From Candidatus Woesearchaeota archaeon (GTDB lineage Archaea; Nanobdellota; Nanobdellia; Woesearchaeales; DSVV01): DNA of 49,807 bases. The translations under genes and the position numbers were made by a program. This document shows positions 17,132-25,828 of this stretch, piece by piece (position 1 is the first letter of the stretch; each line of letters starts with the position of its first letter). The stretch spans positions 7,189 to 56,995 of the forward strand of contig JAGVYW010000043.1 of assembly GCA_018303075.1 (NCBI GenBank), written 5' to 3'. A model generated the notes under the pieces. That model was given only the letters and a program-made list of their open reading frames with translations, had not been told where the DNA came from and made no database searches.

Positions 17132-19221
17132 ATTCCATATTTCACAGACGGATCTGAAAAACAATGCATCTCATATAATGGCTGTAATATTCCAATTCTT
17201 CTTCTGAAATCTGCAAATTCATTTGGTGAGATCAATAATTCTTCACTTGCTTTTTTTCTCATAACATTTTCTGCAATATTATCTATTGTCTGAAGAATCC
17301 AGACAATTGCTTCATTATATTTATTCAGCACAAGTGAATCCTTTTCTTTATCCATTTCATTCACAAGCTGTGGAACATATAATTGTATCATATTGAAAAA
17401 AGGTTTTACATCTTTATATGCAGTAAACGTGATAAATGGCGCAACTTTATCAATGCAATATAATCTTTCACATAGAGAATTCAGACTTTTGATAGTTTCT
17501 GAATAAGATGCAATAATTTGTTCAATATTATTTGCAGCCATAGTGGCAAGTTTACTAGACGCTGTATGCATAGTTATCAAAAAATCTAGTTCAAGAATAA
17601 TTCTTAAAGGATGCTTGCCAATTCTGTATCTGTCATTAGTTGTAGAAACTGCATCAATTAGTCCAATTATCTGAGTTGACTCAACAGTCTTCTCGAAAAG
17701 ACTGACATAATTTAATATTAATGAGTGTAAGTTTTGATGAAAACCATCTTTTCGATGCGCTGGAATATCATTATAACATCTGCGAACATATTTTCTTAGA
17801 TCAGTGCTTGGTTTTATTTTCTTTAATACTGTATACTGCTCTTTAATCATAATCCTAACAGCATCGCTGATTCCAAAAGAACTGCAGAAATTAGTTGTCT
17901 CTTGTGATAAAACAGCTAATGCTTTATCCTGCTGCTGTGATTTTCTCCAATAACTTAATCTATTTGGCTGCAGGCTAGGTACAGAAGCCTCACTAATTAT
18001 CTCTTTTACTGCTTCGTATATTGCACGATAAAGCTTGCCATATCTTTTGTCAGCAAGATAAGAGTTATGCCTTCGTATTGCGTAAATAAGATGTGCTCTT
18101 TCCGACGAGAATTCTGCTGTTATATAATCATCAAGTGATGGAATCGTATGATAATCTAACATCACACCACTTTTAGGGTTGATTAGTTTTGATATTCTTC
18201 TTCTAAAGCCATGACTTTTAATACTACGATGAACAATCTGCCGAGCATCACATAATTCACCTCTGTAAAAATCAGCAGGTTCAATTTTTTGTGAAGTCCA
18301 CCTATCATTGAGAATTATTGCTACGCCAAGAATATCTGTAATTAAGAGATCCTCTAGCGTTGCTTGCCTAATATCACCATTACTTCTAATAAACAATGCG
18401 TTTTCATTACCTTCACTTTCCATCAATTTCTTTTTACTGTGAATACCGCTTACTGTTTTCATATCATTATACCCTCTGAGAAGATTTACCCAGTAGCGTG
18501 CAATCTTTTGCGGAAGGCTTTCGTAGAAATCTTTAATCCTTACAATAATCACGTCAATAGGGTTGTCTTTTATTCCACCATCTGGCCGTGTATAAAGTGC
18601 AAGATTTATGCTATCTAATATATTTAGGTTTTTATTTCCTTGTGCAGAAAAAATGCGCAGTGATTCAAGATTTCTTCTCCTCTGCATGCTTGTTGCAAAT
18701 CTTTCAACACCTCTTTGTAATTCTTTAAGTGTTGAATAAGCACTAAAGTTGTAATCCTCCTGATAATTAATACAATTTGGAAGAAAAACAGATACACCTC
18801 TTGATACTTCTCCTAAAAAACTGTCAAGGTGAAGTTCAAAGGCTGCTGCAATCCATTGCCGCATATAACTTATATCTGAAACTGATGAAGGTATACAAGG
18901 TATTTCTTCAGGCCGTATTCTTTTCTTTCCCATAATTAAATTAAATCTAGCAATACAATCTTTTATTAATGACAAATGCGGTTCAGCAAACGGAAGATCA
19001 AATAGAAATCCATTATTTTCACATCCATCACCTCTATCACTACTATTTCCACTTTTGGAGAACTGAACATCATGCTGCAATACTGCAAGATCCAAGCTTA
19101 ATGGAGGATAAGATAGACCTTTATCACGCAGCTTTAAATCAAATACATCTTCTCTTCCAAATAACGGAGAGAACATCATCTCTAAAAGATGTGTTGTTTC
19201 TGTTTCTATATTAGCTACCAT
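17128..19221 (-). CDS. Large protein of unknown function (697 aa)
   Basis: I do not recognise the family. Soluble, mostly helical, no signal peptide or TM segment. One stretch (about 295-315, LEDLLITDILGVAIILND) resembles the core strand of RelA/SpoT synthetase domains, but the downstream NGYxxxH and ExQIR motifs are not apparent. The gene lies 85 bp behind the SpoT-like hydrolase on the same strand, so it is probably transcribed after it. It may be a diverged alarmone-related protein; that is inference. Confidence 0.75.
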   Translation of the reverse strand: MVANIETETTHLLEMMFSPLFGREDVFDLKLRDKGLSYPPLSLDLAVLQHDVQFSKSGNSSDRGDGCENNGFLFDLPFAEPHLSLIKDCIARFNLIMGKKRIRPEEIPCIPSSVSDISYMRQWIAAAFELHLDSFLGEVSRGVSVFLPNCINYQEDYNFSAYSTLKELQRGVERFATSMQRRRNLESLRIFSAQGNKNLNILDSINLALYTRPDGGIKDNPIDVIIVRIKDFYESLPQKIARYWVNLLRGYNDMKTVSGIHSKKKLMESEGNENALFIRSNGDIRQATLEDLLITDILGVAIILNDRWTSQKIEPADFYRGELCDARQIVHRSIKSHGFRRRISKLINPKSGVMLDYHTIPSLDDYITAEFSSERAHLIYAIRRHNSYLADKRYGKLYRAIYEAVKEIISEASVPSLQPNRLSYWRKSQQQDKALAVLSQETTNFCSSFGISDAVRIMIKEQYTVLKKIKPSTDLRKYVRRCYNDIPAHRKDGFHQNLHSLILNYVSLFEKTVESTQIIGLIDAVSTTNDRYRIGKHPLRIILELDFLITMHTASSKLATMAANNIEQIIASYSETIKSLNSLCERLYCIDKVAPFITFTAYKDVKPFFNMIQLYVPQLVNEMDKEKDSLVLNKYNEAIVWILQTIDNIAENVMRKKASEELLISPNEFADFRRRIGILQPLYEMHCFSDPSVKYGI

Positions 19222-19243
19222 AAATCATCATTACCATAAATCA
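19217..19243. repeat. Tandem 13-bp repeat at the start of the 697-aa gene
   Basis: TACCATAAATCAT occurs twice with one base between. The first copy includes the start codon, so the upstream copy repeats the translation start context. A relic of slippage or a binding site; no ribosome site is apparent. Confidence 0.5.
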
Positions 19244-19306
19244 TTCTAAAATATTGTAAATTATCATAAATAACTGCATTTATAATATATATTATAATAT
19301 CAATTG

Positions 19307-20533
19307 TTATAATTTTTTTATTCCTAACAATGATGGGATAAATACTTCCTGCCTAAAATATTCACCAAATAAATATGCATCACGATATTGGAGAGCAAAA
19401 GATCTCTCTCCGTATGCAATTTTCTCTCCTTTAAATCTAGGCAGATAAACACCTGTTACAGTTCCTTCAAACTCATGCCCTTCTTCAGGAGGATTGATTC
19501 TTGTTGCATCAGCAGTAGAAATATATTCCAATACTTTTTTTTTAATCCCTTCTCTTTCTGTTTTTGAGATTAAATCTTTATTGTCGTAATAGCGTACAAT
19601 ACCATGCAGCACATAACTGCTGATCTGGCGTAAGAGTTCATTCACTTGCCTTAGCCGTTGAAATTGCGCCGAATGCTTATTATCTTCAGACATTTTTTTT
19701 AATTTAAACTCAACAAGATTCCAATAATACATATTTTTAAAGGCGCTATAATTGACATGACCAACTGTAAATCTTCCTTCTTCATTTATGATTGAATTAT
19801 AGAGATCAATATAGTTGTCAATCCTATCCATAAGCTTTACATTTGCTGATCTTCCAATTGAATCTCTTGTAGCATTGTTCATTTTTCGTTTGCTTTGGCC
19901 AATACCCAATAATTCATTTAGATAGAGAAAGTATGTTTCTTTTTCATGAGGTCTTCTTGTCATTCTTGCGATAACTTCACAGCTGGTTTCAAGACCTTCT
20001 TCAAACTTAAGATCAATATATCCTTTTTTATCAAATAATGAATCAGAAAATAATCTATACTCTACTCTAAATTGTATTATCAATTCTTTAAACCATTGAT
20101 CCCATCTGTTTTTTGCAGGCCTATCAAGATCTTCTCTTTCTTCTACCCAGTCATGCAGCAATCCTCCTATAATTGAAACATATCCCGCAGGAATCCAACC
20201 TAATAATTTAGCAACCCTATAAGGATGAACAAAATAAGGCGAGCCATTTTTTCTATCTTTATGCGCATAGCCTCGCAGTGCAAACTCTAAACTAAATCTC
20301 AGGAATTCTTTATCTAACTCAGAAAATGCAGATTCTCTTTCTTCAATAATCTTTGAAGTAAGACATCTCAACTCTCTAGGATCTATCTGCTGTTTATAAT
20401 TATTCCTGATCATACTGGTCAATCTAAGAATTGTCTGTTTTTCACGTTCAGAAAGCTCTCTTCGCAGAATAAGCTCTGCAGCATCATCACTTAGTTCAAC
20501 ATAAGACTTAAGTTGTTCGTCGATTGAAAGCAT
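19307..20533 (-). CDS. SpoT/MESH1-like HD-domain alarmone hydrolase
   Basis: 408 aa. Residues about 90-235 match the (p)ppGpp 3'-pyrophosphohydrolase HD fold: AHKDRKNGSPYFVHPYRVA (Arg and first His), GGLLHDWVEER (His-Asp and Glu), and VKLMDRIDNY, equivalent to VKLADRLHN, supplying the later Asp and Asn. All metal and substrate residues of the family are present. The other parts are helical and unassigned; there is no synthetase, TGS or ACT domain. It would hydrolyse an alarmone such as ppGpp. First of a likely two-gene unit with the 697-aa gene. Confidence 0.8.
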   Translation of the reverse strand: MLSIDEQLKSYVELSDDAAELILRRELSEREKQTILRLTSMIRNNYKQQIDPRELRCLTSKIIEERESAFSELDKEFLRFSLEFALRGYAHKDRKNGSPYFVHPYRVAKLLGWIPAGYVSIIGGLLHDWVEEREDLDRPAKNRWDQWFKELIIQFRVEYRLFSDSLFDKKGYIDLKFEEGLETSCEVIARMTRRPHEKETYFLYLNELLGIGQSKRKMNNATRDSIGRSANVKLMDRIDNYIDLYNSIINEEGRFTVGHVNYSAFKNMYYWNLVEFKLKKMSEDNKHSAQFQRLRQVNELLRQISSYVLHGIVRYYDNKDLISKTEREGIKKKVLEYISTADATRINPPEEGHEFEGTVTGVYLPRFKGEKIAYGERSFALQYRDAYLFGEYFRQEVFIPSLLGIKKL

Positions 20534-20599
20534 ATAATGAGAAGAATAATGAGATTTATAAAGTTTATCAAGATTCTTACTATTTAGTAATCAATTTCC

Positions 20600-21049
20600 T
20601 TATTTCCAGATAGCATCCCCAACATAATGAATATTTTTTACAACTCTTCCTTTTTCAAGCTGCTGCATCTCTTCTGTAGAATACAATACTCTTCCAATTG
20701 CAAGGTTCTTTTTATGTTGCACATCGATAATAAGAACAAAATCATCTTTTTTAATTCCTTGTTCAATATTTATTATTCCTGGTCTCATAATATCTGCTCC
20801 TTTGATGACAAAAGGTATTGCACCCATATCAACAGTTATTTTCTTAAACAGAAATACTTCTTTTTTCATCAGCAATCGTAATGTTGGCAGTATTAAATCC
20901 TCGTTTCTAAAAAGTAGTTTCTCATCATTAATCAGAATGATATTTTCATTAATCTCAACTTTGTCATTCTTTGATACGAAGTTCTCTATATTATAGCTTT
21001 TGCTAATCTTGTCATTTATTTCTTTAATCTCTGAATTGCTTAGTCTCAT
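20600..21049 (-). CDS. PUA-domain protein (MCT-1/Tma20-like)
   Basis: 149 aa. An N-terminal domain (1-65, DUF1947-like) is followed by a PUA domain (about 66-149): GAIPFVIKGADIMRPGIINI and KNLAIGRVLYST. Archaeal homologs of MCT-1/Tma20/eIF2D N-terminus bind the small ribosomal subunit or tRNA. First members of the block (SRP54, prefoldin, FtsY) are transcribed towards it; gap to ftsY 48 bp. Confidence 0.82.
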   Translation of the reverse strand: MRLSNSEIKEINDKISKSYNIENFVSKNDKVEINENIILINDEKLLFRNEDLILPTLRLLMKKEVFLFKKITVDMGAIPFVIKGADIMRPGIINIEQGIKKDDFVLIIDVQHKKNLAIGRVLYSTEEMQQLEKGRVVKNIHYVGDAIWK

Positions 21050-21097
21050 AAAAATCTCACTCGTATGTTAGAAATATATCACTATATTTCCAACATA

Positions 21098-22579
21098 TCA
21101 ACTAATCCCTATATTTTTAACAATCATCTCTTTATCAAACTCCTGCAAATCTTGATAATTTTGTCCAATACCTAAATACAATATTGGTTTTTTTGTAACA
21201 TAACTGATAGAAAGAGCAGCTCCTCCTTTATCGTCTACATCTGCTTTGCATAATATGATAGCATCAATGCCAATTGCAGAATCAAACTCTTTTGCTTGTT
21301 CAACACAATCATTGCCAGTAATTGCTTCACCGATGAAAAGCTTTAGATCTGGCTTTGCTACACGAATAATCTTTTTCATCTCATCCATCAAGTTAGTGTT
21401 TGAATGCATCCTGCCAGCTGTGTCAACTAAAACAACATCAATTGCTTTTGCCTCTGCATATTTGATTGCATCAAATGCAACTGCAGCTGGATCTGCACCA
21501 TAATCTTGTTTGATCAGACGAATGTTTAATTTTTGTGTGTGTTCTTCCATCTGTTGTATAGCTGCTGCTCTGAATGTGTCACCCGCAGCAATTACACAGC
21601 TGAGATTATGCTGTTTTAAGAGATATGCAACTTTTGCAATTGTTGTTGTTTTACCAGAGCCATTTATTCCAAAAAAAGCAATTACAAATGGCTTTTTTGT
21701 TTTTACTCTGCTTAAAAAATCGATTTTCTGAACATCAAATAAATCATTTACTGTTCTCTTTAGTGTTTCTGTGATTATTTCCTCAACAGTGCCTCTTTTT
21801 ACTTTTATGTCAACCAATTCTTTCTTTAAATCATCTTTTATCTTATCAATAACTTCAACTGCAACATTGTTTTCCATCAAAATAATCTCTAATTCCCAAA
21901 AAATTTCATTAAATTTTTCATCAGTAAGATTTGTCTTTGTGATAGTATCTGTTAATTTTGAGAAAAATCCTTTTGATTCTGATTCTGCAGCTTTTTCTTG
22001 TTTTTTTAGTTCAATTTTTTCTGGTTGTAATTCTTCTTTTTGTGCTAATTCTTCTGTTAGTGTCTTTTCTTCAGCTTTCTTTTTTGTAAACTTTTCTTTT
22101 AATTTAGAGAAAAAACCTTTTTTTTCAGCAAATTCTTCTTTAAAATCTTCGTCTTCTATCTCAATTTTGGCATTATTTTGATTTTGTTTATTAGTAGAAT
22201 CAATTGTTATATATTCTGTATGCTTTTCAGAATCTTCTTTTGAAGGCTTCGTATGACTTTCTTTTTTGCTCTCAATTTCTTTGCGTTTGCTAGTCTGTTG
22301 ACTCTGTAATTCTCTGAGTTTTTCTTTTGAACTATCTTCAACTTCTTTTTGAATTGTTTTTGCATTGTCAATCTCTCGCCAAATAATCTCTTCTTTTTCA
22401 GCTGATATTGGAGCTGCATGAACTTCTTGCACAGCTTTTTTCTGAATCTTTTGTTCAGTCTCTTGGATATCAACTATAGTTTCTTCTTTTTTTATTACAG
22501 TTGTTTCAGCATCTTTTTCTACATCTTTGCTGAACTTATGCAGTGCTGTCTTTAGCTTATCTTTTAAAAAACCGAACAT
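21098..22579 (-). CDS. ftsY: Signal recognition particle receptor FtsY
   Basis: 493 aa. A long, charged, coiled-coil-prone region rich in E, K and Q (1-210) precedes the NG GTPase: N domain about 215-295, G1 GINGSGKTTTIAK (about 305), G3 DTAGRMHSN, G4 CKADVDDKGGA (Cys replaces the common Thr). FtsY docks SRP-ribosome complexes at the membrane. The A domain is longer than in most archaeal FtsY. Ribosome site GAGGATACAA before ATG; 18 bp behind prefoldin alpha. Confidence 0.96.
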   Translation of the reverse strand: MFGFLKDKLKTALHKFSKDVEKDAETTVIKKEETIVDIQETEQKIQKKAVQEVHAAPISAEKEEIIWREIDNAKTIQKEVEDSSKEKLRELQSQQTSKRKEIESKKESHTKPSKEDSEKHTEYITIDSTNKQNQNNAKIEIEDEDFKEEFAEKKGFFSKLKEKFTKKKAEEKTLTEELAQKEELQPEKIELKKQEKAAESESKGFFSKLTDTITKTNLTDEKFNEIFWELEIILMENNVAVEVIDKIKDDLKKELVDIKVKRGTVEEIITETLKRTVNDLFDVQKIDFLSRVKTKKPFVIAFFGINGSGKTTTIAKVAYLLKQHNLSCVIAAGDTFRAAAIQQMEEHTQKLNIRLIKQDYGADPAAVAFDAIKYAEAKAIDVVLVDTAGRMHSNTNLMDEMKKIIRVAKPDLKLFIGEAITGNDCVEQAKEFDSAIGIDAIILCKADVDDKGGAALSISYVTKKPILYLGIGQNYQDLQEFDKEMIVKNIGIS

Positions 22580-22597
22580 TTGTATCCTCTTTTTGAT

Positions 22598-23035
22598 TTA
22601 ATTGTTTGATGCCATATCAGTAAGTTCTTTTTCAATGCCTGCTGCATGGTTGACTAATAATTGCATCTGTTCCATTAACCTAACGCGGTATTGCAGTATT
22701 TCCTGTTGCTGCACAGCAATTAGTTGTTTTGTTTCATCGATTGATTTCTCAACTGTGACATTTGCTCCAACATTGATTAATAATTCTTTTGTATCTTTTA
22801 TTTCTGCTTTTACAAATATTCCTGAACTCATTGGCACTAAAATCTCTGTGTTTTCCTTTACTTGTTTTAGTTCTTCTAATGAATAATTAATGCTTGATAA
22901 TTCCTGAACTTGCTGATCAAACTTTTCAAGCTGCTGCTGCATCTGCTTCATTTGTTGGTCAATTATTTGATATTCTTGGTATTTCTTTTGCATTTGTTCT
23001 TGTTTTTGTTTGTTTATTGCTTTGTTTTCTGGCAT
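22598..23035 (-). CDS. pfdA: Prefoldin alpha subunit
   Basis: 145 aa, normal size. Two coiled-coil helices (about 5-55 and 95-140) flank a central beta-hairpin region (LVPMSSGIFVKAEI, LLINVGANVTVEKS) typical of class alpha. Prefoldin captures unfolded proteins and passes them to the thermosome. The pfdA-ftsY order is common in archaea. Confidence 0.94.
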   Translation of the reverse strand: MPENKAINKQKQEQMQKKYQEYQIIDQQMKQMQQQLEKFDQQVQELSSINYSLEELKQVKENTEILVPMSSGIFVKAEIKDTKELLINVGANVTVEKSIDETKQLIAVQQQEILQYRVRLMEQMQLLVNHAAGIEKELTDMASNN

Positions 23036-23197
23036 TTAATGCACCAATACTAGAGATTAGTTGTTTATTTATAAAGTTTTATACATAACTTTGTAAAAAC
23101 TATGACTTTTACAAGATTGTTAAAACTTTGTCAAAAAAGGAAAAGAAGTTACAATCACTCCAGAAAGCAAAAACAGGATTGTGATTACTGTATAATT

Positions 23198-24550
23198 TCA
23201 CATTCCCATACCAGGAATGCCTTTTAATTTGCCTATCATCTTCTCCATGTTTTTTGGATTTGTTCCTTTGAACATTTTCATCATTTTCTTGCTTTGCCTG
23301 TATTGTTTAAGCAGCTCTCGCACATCTGTCTCATTGCTGCCTGAGCCTTTTGCAATTCTTGCAATTCTTTGAGAATCTATTACATCTGGATCTTCTAGTT
23401 CTTGCTGCGTACAAGAATCAATGATAAACTTCCACTTTTTGAGCTTTTCCTGCTGCACATCAATCATTTCTTTTGGCAGTTTTAATTGTCCAAATCCTGG
23501 AACCATCTCTAAAACTTTTCCTAATGGCCCCATTTTGTTCATTGCTTCCATTTGTGAGTATAAATCTAAAAGGTTGAATTTGCCAGACAAGAATTTCTCC
23601 CCTAGATCTTCTGCTTCTTCTTCAGTAATTGCTTCTTTTGCCTTAGCTAACAGTGCTTCTAAATCACCCATACCAAGCAATCTTCCTACAAAATTCTTTG
23701 GTTTAAACTCCTCGAGATCATCAACTTTTTCTCCAACTCCAATTAATTTAACATAAGTTTTTGTTGCAGAACAAGCAGACAATGCTCCTCCGCCTTTTGC
23801 AGTACCATCTAATTTTGTGATAACTACTCCAGTTACTTTGCATGATCTGCTAAAAGCCTCAGCTTGTTTTTGCGCTGCCTGACCAATATCAGCTGCCATA
23901 ACAAGCAATGCTTCATCTGGCTTAACAATAGAATTAAGATTCTGTAATTCCTTGATTAAATCATCGCTTAATGCATCTCTTCCAGCAGTATCAATGATGA
24001 CAATATCATATCTGCTGAGATCTTTCTGATAAGTAGTATAAATCTTTGAAGCATCTTTTTCTCCTTTTATACCATAAAAGTCAACTTGCAGTTGTTTTGC
24101 TAATTGCTGCAATTGTTCATAAGCAGCAGGACGCCATGTATCTGTCTGGATAACAGCTATTTTATTGCCTCGTTTCTGAAAGAATTTAGCCAATTTTCCA
24201 GCTGTTGTTGTCTTTCCGTTTCCGAATAATCCTACAAGCATTATCTTAAAAGGTTTGTTTGTTATTTCTATTCTTGTATTTTCGCCGCCTAAAAAAACAG
24301 TGAGTTCCTCGTAAACAATATTAACAAGATGCTCTTTTTTAGTCAATCCTTTTGGTGAATCTTCTTTTAATGCTCTCTCTTTGATTTTCTTTGATAATTC
24401 AAAAACTAATTGTACATTAACATCTGCCTGCAATAAAGAACGTTGAATATCCTTGACAAGTTCATTGATTAGTTTTTCATCTACAAATAATGCATTTGTA
24501 ATCTTAGTTAATGTTTCTTTTAATGAACTGCTTAGCTTTTCTAGTACCAT
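23198..24550 (-). CDS. srp54: Signal recognition particle protein SRP54
   Basis: 450 aa, typical. N domain (1-90), G domain with GLFGNGKTTTAGKLAKF, DTAGRD and TKLDGTAKGGGAL, then the methionine-rich M domain (about 300-450) ending in KGIPGMGM, which binds 7S RNA and signal sequences. Partner of FtsY, separated by the prefoldin gene. Probably its own promoter, 162 bp before pfdA. Confidence 0.97.
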   Translation of the reverse strand: MVLEKLSSSLKETLTKITNALFVDEKLINELVKDIQRSLLQADVNVQLVFELSKKIKERALKEDSPKGLTKKEHLVNIVYEELTVFLGGENTRIEITNKPFKIMLVGLFGNGKTTTAGKLAKFFQKRGNKIAVIQTDTWRPAAYEQLQQLAKQLQVDFYGIKGEKDASKIYTTYQKDLSRYDIVIIDTAGRDALSDDLIKELQNLNSIVKPDEALLVMAADIGQAAQKQAEAFSRSCKVTGVVITKLDGTAKGGGALSACSATKTYVKLIGVGEKVDDLEEFKPKNFVGRLLGMGDLEALLAKAKEAITEEEAEDLGEKFLSGKFNLLDLYSQMEAMNKMGPLGKVLEMVPGFGQLKLPKEMIDVQQEKLKKWKFIIDSCTQQELEDPDVIDSQRIARIAKGSGSNETDVRELLKQYRQSKKMMKMFKGTNPKNMEKMIGKLKGIPGMGM

Positions 24551-24618
24551 AAATTAAAGAAAAAGAATATATGATTTATATAGTTTTGTATAAACTAATT
24601 TCTGAATTATACAATAAA

Positions 24619-25314
24619 CTAATTTAACCTATGTAATCCACTATCTTCTGGTATAGGGTTTCTCTGAATGAATGTGTGTAATTGTGGTTGTCCCTTTTGT
24701 GAGTGAAATTCAGTATAATCTTTAGTTAATCCACCTCTTAACAGGTAGTTAGGTAATGTTAACCTATCAACAAATCTATAAGCACCTAATTGTTGATATA
24801 ATTGTTCAACTGTTAAATTAATAAAATTTCTTCTTACTGCGGTACATGGAGAAGATTGGTAAAAATCACTCAAGTTTATATCTAAATTACAAACTGGTGT
24901 ATCATGTTTATGTCCAGAAATTGCTATTATTAATGGAACTCTTGTTTTCTTGCATTGCGTACTTTCATCAGCAACAAGCATAGGTCTTGCTGAGGATAAA
25001 TCGTGACAACTATGATATCCTGGAAGATATATTCCTCTAATTAAACCATATACAAGATGAAATCCACTCTCCAAACCCATTTCAGTATCAGTAAAAATTA
25101 CTTTTGTTCTTTCTTCTCCTAGAACAATCTCTTGCTTTAATTTTAATAATGCTTCGCGTACAGTATATGCTGTATTTATATTTCTATACCAACCACATTC
25201 TAACAAATCAAGAGTTAACTGCATATCCATTTCATCATTATCTACAACTAAAATTTTATGGTCAACTAAACATCTGACTGAATCATCAATTGTATTTCTA
25301 CTATTAACTACCAT
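24619..25314 (-). CDS. Receiver-domain protein (orphan response regulator-like)
   Basis: 231 aa. Receiver-domain signs: KILVVDNDEMDM acidic pocket (about 18-30), IFTDTEMGLESGF phospho-acceptor Asp (about 75), and PLIIAISGH Ser/Thr strand. A roughly 40-aa insertion precedes that strand, and the conserved Lys of the last loop is not evident (FYQSSP). The C-terminal 75 aa are unassigned and contain no DNA-binding helix. Strong GGAGGT before the ATG. Divergent from the RelA-like gene; no histidine kinase in the window. Confidence 0.68.
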   Translation of the reverse strand: MVVNSRNTIDDSVRCLVDHKILVVDNDEMDMQLTLDLLECGWYRNINTAYTVREALLKLKQEIVLGEERTKVIFTDTEMGLESGFHLVYGLIRGIYLPGYHSCHDLSSARPMLVADESTQCKKTRVPLIIAISGHKHDTPVCNLDINLSDFYQSSPCTAVRRNFINLTVEQLYQQLGAYRFVDRLTLPNYLLRGGLTKDYTEFHSQKGQPQLHTFIQRNPIPEDSGLHRLN

Positions 25315-25828
25315 CTCTAACTACCTCCAATATAAAAATCCACATTATTAACTATATATTTGGACTGTTATGTTATATATAAAACTTTGCTTTTTTTGAG
25401 AATTTGACATCACTTATGAGTGATATTTCTATATGTCTAAGTTGTCGTCTTATAGATCATGTAAAAACAAAAAAAGGCTTAGTGGCTTTTTACTGTTATG
25501 GGGGTTGAGTATGAGAATAAGGATGATAGTAAAAAGCCACTTTCATCCTTTATACAATTATATAAGTGCAACTAGTATATAAATGTTACGTTTTTGTATA
25601 CTGGTTGGGTGGACTAAAAAGGTTTTGCTATAAAAATGAATTTATGCGGTGGTGTGATTACTATGTTCTAATCAATTTTATGTCAGTAATCTTATAAAGA
25701 TGTCATTATTCTTATAATTACTCTGTTTTTGTCACATCATTTATATACTATCTTGAACTACATAGTAATTTATAATTTATATAAGTAGTTTAGACTACAA
25801 GAATAATAAAAAATTTGTTTGTGGGTTG
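25315..25828. other. 510-bp intergenic region with regulatory structure
   Basis: Between the divergent receiver-domain and RelA-like genes. It contains AT-rich promoter-like sites (GTTATATATAAAAC near 25369-25382), a small hairpin ATCACT/AGTGAT near 25409-25424, the pseudoknot-like structure at 25481-25550, and several CTTATAA-like repeats near 25690-25720. No credible ORF. Confidence 0.6.
25481..25550 (+). ncRNA. Candidate structured RNA with pseudoknot geometry
   Basis: Perfect 14-base inverted repeat (AGTGGCTTTTTACT at 25481-25494 with AGTAAAAAGCCACT at 25528-25541). The end of its 33-nt loop (AAGGATGA, 25519-25526) is exactly complementary to TCATCCTT at 25543-25550, just past the stem. 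The two helices together form an H-type pseudoknot or alternative structures. It could be a leader element, small RNA or terminator. Strand assigned from the synthetase direction only. Confidence 0.45.

Noticed and set aside
17128-19221. Calling the 697-aa protein a RelA synthetase
   Set aside because: Only one motif-like stretch; NGYxxxH and ExQIR motifs not found.
21098-22579. FtsY N-terminus as a separate protein
   Set aside because: The frame is continuous and an acidic coiled-coil A domain is normal for FtsY, though long here.
23140-23197. Hairpin terminator after srp54
   Set aside because: TTACAATCACTCC and GGATTGTGATTAC pair only imperfectly; too weak to list.
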